A DNA stretch of 64,000 nt from Candidatus Zixiibacteriota bacterium. GTDB taxonomy: Bacteria; Zixibacteria; MSB-5A5; GN15; FEB-12. The notes under the pieces are model-generated. The model was not told where the DNA came from. It did no database searches and was given only the letters and a program-made list of their open reading frames with translations. Of the stretch, positions 57,743 through 64,000 are shown piece after piece (positions within the stretch are counted from its first letter, which is position 1; each line of letters starts with the position of its first letter). The stretch spans positions 124,001 through 188,000 of the forward strand of contig JACZWU010000005.1 in NCBI GenBank assembly GCA_022571985.1, read 5' to 3'. The position numbers were made by a program, and so were the translations under genes.

Positions 57743-57822
57743 CTCAAGCTTGCAGAACAAAGTATCTGATAATGATGACGATACATAGTTATTCTTAACT
57801 ATATCTGATTTTGGAGGATAAG

Positions 57823-58287
57823 ATGAAGATTGATAAAGCTTTAATGATATTAACAGTAACCGCCTTGCTGGCCTCAGGCTGCTCCGATAAGCAAAAAGAA
57901 TCAGAACAGATAGAGCAGGATATGACAGATTTAGCTGCTGAATCTGCTACGGTCGACACCTCTGAGTCTGTGCCGGATACCAGTATGGTTGAAGACGATT
58001 ATGAAGCCGCCGCTGAGGCAGCTCTTGACCTGCCTGATGCTCCGCAGGGAGATGGCTATGTTGTACAGGTCTCAAGTGCGACTGATGAATCATATGCGTT
58101 TTATCTGGTAGACCTCTGGAAAGAAAGAGGTTACGAGCCGTACGTGACAACAATCACTTATAATGATGAAACCCATTTCAGAGTCCGCATTGGGCTTTTT
58201 GATGCTCACAGTGAAGCTAAGAAGTTAGTGGCTGAACTTAAAGACAAATACTCAGCTGATGCCTGGATAGACCAGGTCTCATATTAG
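57823..58287 (+). CDS. SPOR-domain lipoprotein
   Basis: Lipobox ALLASGC; C-terminal GYVVQVSSATDESYAFYLVDLWKERGYEPYV…FRVRIGLFDAHSEAKKLV. ATG at 57823 follows GGAGG. Confidence 0.85.
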   Translation: MKIDKALMILTVTALLASGCSDKQKESEQIEQDMTDLAAESATVDTSESVPDTSMVEDDYEAAAEAALDLPDAPQGDGYVVQVSSATDESYAFYLVDLWKERGYEPYVTTITYNDETHFRVRIGLFDAHSEAKKLVAELKDKYSADAWIDQVSY

Positions 58288-58333
58288 AGAAGGGTAGTCT
58301 CAGGCTGCATTAGTCTCTTATCTACATTATATA

Positions 58334-58747
58334 ATGAAGAGCTACACTGAGTATTTGGTTTTTAATACCAAAAAGCGCCGGGAATACATTAATATTACAG
58401 GCAGGGTTGAAGACGCTCTCCAAAAAAGCAAAGTACAGGAAGGCTTTGTGCTGGTCTCGGCGATGCATATCACCGCCGGTGTTTATGTTAACGATGCCGA
58501 ACAGGGCTTAATTGAAGACATCGATGAATGGCTTGACAAACTCGCCCCCTACGGCCCTGACTACCGCCATCATAGAACCGGCGAAGACAACGGTGATGCC
58601 CATCTGAAAAATTTGATGATTGGTTCGCAGGTCTTTTTGCCTATTACCAAAGGACGGCTTGATTTTGGTCCCTGGCAGCAGGTTTACTATGCCGAGTTCG
58701 ACGGCCGCCGCAAAAAAAGAGTTATTATCAAAATAATAGGCGAGTGA
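58334..58747 (+). CDS. YjbQ/UPF0047 family protein (secondary thiamine-phosphate synthase-like)
   Basis: [23 protein letters not shown]…[60 protein letters not shown]. Confidence 0.92.
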   Translation: MKSYTEYLVFNTKKRREYINITGRVEDALQKSKVQEGFVLVSAMHITAGVYVNDAEQGLIEDIDEWLDKLAPYGPDYRHHRTGEDNGDAHLKNLMIGSQVFLPITKGRLDFGPWQQVYYAEFDGRRKKRVIIKIIGE

Positions 58748-58767
58748 AAAGTCACTCGCCTGTTTTT
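58738..58767 (+). terminator. Intrinsic terminator overlapping the YjbQ stop codon
   Basis: AGGCGAGTGA-aaag-TCACTCGCCTgttttta. Confidence 0.8.
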
Positions 58768-58798
58768 ATTTCAAGCAATTTAGAGTTGCTCAAGCCAT

Positions 58799-60718
58799 CT
58801 ATTTTAAATGCTTATCAAAAAATTCGACCTGCTTGCGGTATTCTGCAATAATATTAACACGCTTGGAAGCGCCGTGTCCCTCGTCCGGGAAAATCAGAGA
58901 ATCAACCACACCGCCGTTATTCTTAATCGCTGCAATAATCTGGCGGGCTTCTCCGACAGGAACTCGCGGATCGTTTTCGCCATGAATGACCAAAAGGGGT
59001 GTTTTAATCTGGTCGGCCTTGTGAATAGGGGAGATTGATTTCAAAAATTCAGGGTCGCTTAGTGGTCCGTACTCAGATTCACGCAAGGCTCTGCGGTAGG
59101 GTTTGGTATTTTCTAAAAATGTTTTGAAATTCACGATACCTACGATATTAATGGCTGCCGAGAACAAATCCGGATACTCAGTAATCATTCCCATCACCAC
59201 ATAGCCTCCGTAAGAACCGCCTCGAATGCCAATCATGCCTTTATTGGTGTAGCCATTCTCTACCAGATAATCTACTGCAGCTTTGTAATCTTTGAGTGAA
59301 AGCTTTCTATTCTTGTAGTTATCAAGTCCCATATAGTGGCTGCCGTAACCCGATGAGCCTCTGGGATTGGGGGCAATAATGCCGTATCCGTTGAGAATCA
59401 AATATTGGAAATTCCTGATGAAGCCGGGTGTGAACTGACTCTCCGGTCCGCCATGGGCGTGGACCACAAACGGTATTTGCTCACCCTTTTTGTAATCAGG
59501 AGGCAGGTACAGAAATGCCGGAATTTCCAAATCGTCGAAACTCTTATAGTGAATTAGTCTGGGCTCAGAGAAAATATCCCGGTCTATCCCGGCATAAATG
59601 GAAAACGTCAACTGTGTGAGTTCTTTTGATTGAGGGTTCCATTTCCAGACATCGGGTGCCCGGGTGGGTCCGTGAAAAGAAACTATGCAGGAGCCGTTTT
59701 CATCAAAATATCCGCCGCCCAGCTTGCCGTCCAGAGGCGGGCTCGGCAGCTCCTTTTTTGATTTAACTTCACGCAGTTTTAGTCTGGCATAGCCATCTTC
59801 GTTGACTTCGGCAGACATATATTTAAAGTCCCTGGAAAATTCAAGACCGTCAACTTCCCATTTTGGGTCGATCCAGCCATCGTCCACAAAATTGATCTCG
59901 GGCGAACCAACAGTCAAAGTTGCAATTCTCAAGATGCCATCTTCGTTATCATTGCAGGTCAGCCAGATTGTTTTGTTGTCCGGCATTAGCGTAGGGGAAT
60001 CATAAATAACATCGTGGTCATCGTCTGTAAGTTTAGAATACTCCAGACTGTTCAAATCCAGCAAATAGAGGTCGTCATTGGAGTTTGAAGTTATTTGAAA
60101 GATTACCATGAATTTGCCGTTAGAGCTAACACTAGCAATATAATTGTAGCCACGAACTCCGGCAGTATCTCCAAAAATTTTGACTGCCTCCCCGCTATTA
60201 ATGTCCATTTTATAGATGAAAAAGTCCTGGCCGTTCTCCTTGTTTGACCTGTAAAAAATATGTGAATCATCATGCGACCAGTTTACAGAACCATATTGAA
60301 TATCTATGCCGTCGGTCAGAGGCATAATCCGGCCACTTTTGGTGTCCATCAGATAAAGCTGAGACTGCTCCGAGCCGCCTGTTGAAGCTCCTACTATGCC
60401 CATAGTGGAGCTGTGAGAGAGCTCGAAGAAGTCTATGCCATCTTCGAAAGTAGTTAACTGGTAGGGCCAGCCTTCGGCTGTAAGCCTGTATATCTGAGAT
60501 ACGCCCGATGAAGAAGATCTGAAAAACAGCTGCTTGCCATCCCAGCTATATCCTGCCGGTGAATTACTGCCTACCTGCATGAAAGTACCGATGTCAGGTA
60601 TGTATTTGCCCTGATTGAGCATCGATCTTATTTCTTCGTTTCTCTGTGACTGGGCTAAATCTGTTGTCAGCAGGACAGTCAGCAGTACCAGCAAAGCTAT
60701 TGCTAAAATTCTTGGCAT
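58799..60718 (-). CDS. Secreted S9-family prolyl oligopeptidase-like peptidase
   Basis: WD40-like beta-propeller followed by HGGPESQ, GRGSxGYG-type NPRGSSGYG, GIRGGSYGGYVVMG (Ser), GENDPRVP (Asp), EGHG (His). Confidence 0.92.
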   Translation of the reverse strand: MPRILAIALLVLLTVLLTTDLAQSQRNEEIRSMLNQGKYIPDIGTFMQVGSNSPAGYSWDGKQLFFRSSSSGVSQIYRLTAEGWPYQLTTFEDGIDFFELSHSSTMGIVGASTGGSEQSQLYLMDTKSGRIMPLTDGIDIQYGSVNWSHDDSHIFYRSNKENGQDFFIYKMDINSGEAVKIFGDTAGVRGYNYIASVSSNGKFMVIFQITSNSNDDLYLLDLNSLEYSKLTDDDHDVIYDSPTLMPDNKTIWLTCNDNEDGILRIATLTVGSPEINFVDDGWIDPKWEVDGLEFSRDFKYMSAEVNEDGYARLKLREVKSKKELPSPPLDGKLGGGYFDENGSCIVSFHGPTRAPDVWKWNPQSKELTQLTFSIYAGIDRDIFSEPRLIHYKSFDDLEIPAFLYLPPDYKKGEQIPFVVHAHGGPESQFTPGFIRNFQYLILNGYGIIAPNPRGSSGYGSHYMGLDNYKNRKLSLKDYKAAVDYLVENGYTNKGMIGIRGGSYGGYVVMGMITEYPDLFSAAINIVGIVNFKTFLENTKPYRRALRESEYGPLSDPEFLKSISPIHKADQIKTPLLVIHGENDPRVPVGEARQIIAAIKNNGGVVDSLIFPDEGHGASKRVNIIAEYRKQVEFFDKHLK

Positions 60719-60830
60719 AGTATCTCCTTAAGATTATGCTGTTTGAATGTCTTTGAGATTATACATTCCAGAGAGATTGATAGCAACATTCTCTGTGTAT
60801 CTATTTGTGAATTCTAATGGATGCAGGCAC

Positions 60831-60860
60831 AAAAAAACCCGCCTAGGCAAGGCGGGTTTA
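60831..60860 (-). terminator. Intrinsic terminator of 60878-63022
   Basis: Minus strand: AACCCGCCttgcctaGGCGGGTTtttttg. Confidence 0.75.
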
Positions 60861-60877
60861 AGTCAGTTTTGTTTTTG

Positions 60878-63022
60878 TTATTGTGTTTGAGCAGCCTTAA
60901 TGGCAGCAGCATATCGTTTATTTCGGCGCATTTCACGCATTTGCTTTTCGCTGGCAACTGTCCGGAACTTCTCATAGGACTTCTTTACATCCTTAAACTT
61001 ATCAATCGCCATGTAGCTAAGCATCAGATATTGATAAACATAGGGATCGTTCTTATCTAAAGACCTGGCGTTTTTGAAATGACCTATGGCTTGTTTGTAA
61101 TACCCTTGATTAAAACGAGCCTGGCCAAGACCAAAATATCCCCGAAAATTTCTTCTGTCCACTCTGATAACGTTGTCGTAATCTGCCAGGGCTGCGATTT
61201 CTTCCCCTTTGGCCAGATATAATTCAGCTCGGCCGAGGTAAGCTGGTATTGATTTGTTATCAATTTCCAGAGATTTGCTATAGGATGTAATAGCTTTGCT
61301 AAAGAGTTTTTTGAATCTGTAAATTTCGGCTGACCTGATATAATCTTCGACGGCCTCTTCCTGCAGATATAGTTGCTGTTTGGTCATAGCTCTATTGAAA
61401 TAGGCTTGAGGATAGCTTGGCTCAATATTTATTGCTTCTGTGAAATCTGCAATGGCGTCTTCAAAATTGCCAGCTTTGTAAGCGTTCAGTCCTGACCGGA
61501 AAAAATCTTTAGCGCTATATGTTTTCTCTTTAACCGGGCTAGACAGAGGCAGCAGCGAGACAGAAAGGGTTCGTGTTTCCCCGGCTTTTAAGAAAACAGT
61601 ACCGCTTCTTGTTCCGTACCCATCAGCGGAGATTTCATATTTGTGGCTGCCGGGTTCAATATTTCTGTATTTAAGATTACCTGCTCCCAGGACTTTGCCA
61701 TCTATTTTAATTCTGGCGTCAGCGACGTTTGCAGCCAGCTTGATTGAAGCCGGTCCTCTTCGAGGGCTGGCTTTGCCAGTTGTAGCGCTGCTTTTTTTCG
61801 GTACAGAGGTTTGTTTCGAAGTCGGTGTTGCTTGTGCTACTTTTTTGCTGGTTTTGGAGCTGCTTGATTTAGAAGAAGATTTCTTGGCATACTTCTTTTT
61901 GCTCTTTTTGGCTGAACTTTTAATATTAGGTGACAGCGAAATCATCGAGATTTCGTCATTTACTACCGTAGCAAAGTCTGCACCTATCAACTTGTTCTTG
62001 ACGTAATACTCGATTTTGTGTGTACCCTCGGGAACACCAGTCGTGCTAAAATAACCTTCGGCATCTGACTCAACTTTAATCCCCAGATCCGGGAATACTA
62101 CCTCAGCGCCTTTAATGTAAGGTTTACCTTTTTTGTCTAATATCATGCCGGCGACTATTCCATCGCCGTTTCCAGGGCCGCTCAAAAACATCGATCCGAC
62201 AATAAAGAGAACTATCACAAATGCTCCGGCAATACTGCTGAAAAGAAGGGCCGAATTGAGCTTCTTAGGCTGAAGATGATATTCCTTGCCGTTTAATGTC
62301 AATTCATCATGTCGGGTCAGATGATGCCGCCCCAAAAGCTGAATATAGTTCTTGTAGAAATACGCCTTACCTTTGCTGCGAGATGTTTTGGGAGTCTCCC
62401 CAAGACCTTCCAGAAGAGGCTTTTTGTCAATTTTGGGGATATCGGAACTGGCTTCTTCAGGGTTTTCCTGACTATCCAGTTCATTGAGTTTATTCCGGAT
62501 TTTAGCTTTTTCTTCATCAGCAAGATGAACATTTTTACCGTACAAATTTTGCTCGATTTTCTTTAAATCTTCATCTGAAAGTTTATGGACTTTTTCGTCA
62601 ACTTCGTCCGGATTTTTTTCAGGTTTATCTGAGGCCGATTTTGAAAGCTCCAAAACAGGTTCTGGTTTAACTTCTTTGCCGGAGCTGGTTTCTTCGGAAT
62701 AGTCAGCTTCAGGGGGGAGGGTTGGTTCAGAGACGCCTATCGGATCATAGTCCATTAATTTATTGAGATCCCCTGTATGATCGTACGTCTCCTGGCTGGG
62801 GCCAGGCTGATCTTTGGAGTCCTCAAAACCAGGCTTATCTCCTCCCACAAATTCTCTATCATCTGCAGGAACTTCTGTTACAACAATATCAAGTTGACCT
62901 GTATCATCTGGCTCCTGGGAGCTGTCAGCCGGCAAGTTCTCCAGCGTGGTGCTGCATACAGAACAATTCCCTGTTTCTGTAATAATTTGCTCAGATTTGC
63001 ATCTGGGGCAATGCTTTAACAA
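60878..63022 (-). CDS. Membrane protein: zinc ribbon + TM + carboxypeptidase-regulatory-like + PEGA + TPR
   Basis: CPRCKSEQIITETGNCSVC; single TM (ALLFSSIAGAFVIVLFIVGSMFL); K/S-rich linker; RIKIDGKVLGAGNLKYRNIEPGSHKYEISADGYG (PEGA); TPR at C-terminus. Confidence 0.82.
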   Translation of the reverse strand: MLKHCPRCKSEQIITETGNCSVCSTTLENLPADSSQEPDDTGQLDIVVTEVPADDREFVGGDKPGFEDSKDQPGPSQETYDHTGDLNKLMDYDPIGVSEPTLPPEADYSEETSSGKEVKPEPVLELSKSASDKPEKNPDEVDEKVHKLSDEDLKKIEQNLYGKNVHLADEEKAKIRNKLNELDSQENPEEASSDIPKIDKKPLLEGLGETPKTSRSKGKAYFYKNYIQLLGRHHLTRHDELTLNGKEYHLQPKKLNSALLFSSIAGAFVIVLFIVGSMFLSGPGNGDGIVAGMILDKKGKPYIKGAEVVFPDLGIKVESDAEGYFSTTGVPEGTHKIEYYVKNKLIGADFATVVNDEISMISLSPNIKSSAKKSKKKYAKKSSSKSSSSKTSKKVAQATPTSKQTSVPKKSSATTGKASPRRGPASIKLAANVADARIKIDGKVLGAGNLKYRNIEPGSHKYEISADGYGTRSGTVFLKAGETRTLSVSLLPLSSPVKEKTYSAKDFFRSGLNAYKAGNFEDAIADFTEAINIEPSYPQAYFNRAMTKQQLYLQEEAVEDYIRSAEIYRFKKLFSKAITSYSKSLEIDNKSIPAYLGRAELYLAKGEEIAALADYDNVIRVDRRNFRGYFGLGQARFNQGYYKQAIGHFKNARSLDKNDPYVYQYLMLSYMAIDKFKDVKKSYEKFRTVASEKQMREMRRNKRYAAAIKAAQTQ

Positions 63023-63150
63023 TGTGCTGGCTCCTGACTTTTTTAGATTCTGTCACTTTATCGACCAAAATTTAAGTTTTCTTTAGATATTTGAAGCTCT
63101 CAAAGCGTCTGAATAAGATAGAGTTGTACAAAAAATGGGCTGTAAAGGGC

Positions 63151-63180
63151 TTGACACATGCTTAGCTTATAGCTTATCAT
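63151..63180 (+). promoter_or_regulatory. Putative promoter of 63248 ORF
   Basis: TTGACA-N18-TATCAT. Confidence 0.4.
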
Positions 63181-63247
63181 TTGTGCTTATATTTTGAACA
63201 GGAACTTGTACATATAGACCCCTAGTTATTGGGGAGGAAGACTTATA

Positions 63248-64000
63248 ATGTCGAAAAGAATTAGACGGTTACTGATAATGGCAGCTCTTGTGGTAGCTAC
63301 TACTGTTTATTGGGGCTGCTCACAGCCGGCCGATGTCCTGGCTCCGTTTTCAACAAGCGAGGTTACCCTTAACCCTCAGGTACTGCCTGCTAATTTCCCC
63401 GGTATGCATTATCAATTATGGGTAGCAAATTCTCAGGACACCGTTTCTTTAGGGAAGTTTGCTTACGATAATTTCGAAAAGAAATTTCTGGAATTGAACG
63501 GTTCGCCAAGGGCAGATTCCAATTTGTTTACCTTGGATGGCAACATCTTTGATTTTTCGGAACTTTTTGTTTCTATCGAAGAAGACAATGATCCTGCGCC
63601 ATTATCCCCGGGTCCGATAATGCTCATTGATGATGTAACATTGCCGTCAGAAATTTCTGTCGACCTGGTTTTTCCACTCAGCGACATTCTCTGGGAAGCT
63701 ACAGCCCGATATAATATGGAAACGACTTCCGACAGCGATAGATTCGCTCTGGACGGATACGGCCTCTGGTTTGCCAGCTATCAGCAGCTTTTCGACTCTA
63801 TCAGAGATACTCTAAGCCTCGATTCTTTCTGGGTAGATACTACCTATGAGATTTTCCCGAGGGACACAGTTATTCCAAACCTGATTGGTATCAGCAACAT
63901 TACAAGTGGAGATACAACCCGCATATTTGGAGTTGATTCTTTTAACCATGCCATTATTAGATTTGTCCAAGCCGTTCAGATTGATACAGCTGCGGCCGGA
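63248..64000 (+). CDS. Putative lipoprotein, truncated by window end (missed in ORF track because it has no stop)
   Basis: ATG at 63248 after GGGGAGGAAG. Translation MSKRIRRLLIMAALVVATTVYWGCSQPADVLAPF… is open for 251 codons to the window edge. Confidence 0.8.
   Translation, partial: MSKRIRRLLIMAALVVATTVYWGCSQPADVLAPFSTSEVTLNPQVLPANFPGMHYQLWVANSQDTVSLGKFAYDNFEKKFLELNGSPRADSNLFTLDGNIFDFSELFVSIEEDNDPAPLSPGPIMLIDDVTLPSEISVDLVFPLSDILWEATARYNMETTSDSDRFALDGYGLWFASYQQLFDSIRDTLSLDSFWVDTTYEIFPRDTVIPNLIGISNITSGDTTRIFGVDSFNHAIIRFVQAVQIDTAAAG

Overview
The window is 64 kb of bacterial chromosome. The gene content (dockerin-like 'NILDLTYLVDFIFRGG' tails, 'YPNPY…VVSGLYYW' C-terminal sorting-type domains, many secreted proteases) suggests an uncultured FCB-group lineage such as Zixibacteria; this is inference, because no rRNA or marker gene is present. 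Recognisable content: an FHA-GAF-PP2C phosphatase overlapping a Ser/Thr kinase; an MFS transporter; a three-gene tandem array of ~876-aa secreted paralogs, with a fourth copy ~33 kb away; an M16 peptidase pair; glycogen/glycolysis genes (glgP, pfkA, glgA); a LOG-family protein; several large secreted proteases (S8, M6, matrixin plus C39-like, a HEVGH zinc protease, S9); pcm; a bacilliredoxin; a 1507-aa Cys-rich repeat protein; a PQQ-type dehydrogenase; a GlmU-like protein; an AftB-like GT-C protein; a cysteine synthase; and tRNAs His(GTG), Gly(GCC) and Cys(GCA). Observations most worth a second look: (1) a compact small-RNA gene candidate at ~55.82-55.90 kb on the minus strand, with its own promoter, a closing stem plus U-tract and two competing internal pairings; (2) a tRNA-His with no encoded G-1, a G1:U72 pair and A73; (3) the fourth paralog, interrupted by a single in-frame TAA with ~520 intact codons after it; (4) dockerin-like modules with a mostly 13-residue Ca-loop on four unrelated secreted enzymes; (5) a palindrome-dense glgP/pfkA control region; (6) a cluster of hairpin-rich mobile-type repeats at 46.5-47.3 kb; (7) recurrent TTGACA-N16-TATAnT promoters. 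No CRISPR array, prophage, integrase or transposase gene was seen. All family calls come from motifs read by eye; no searches were run.
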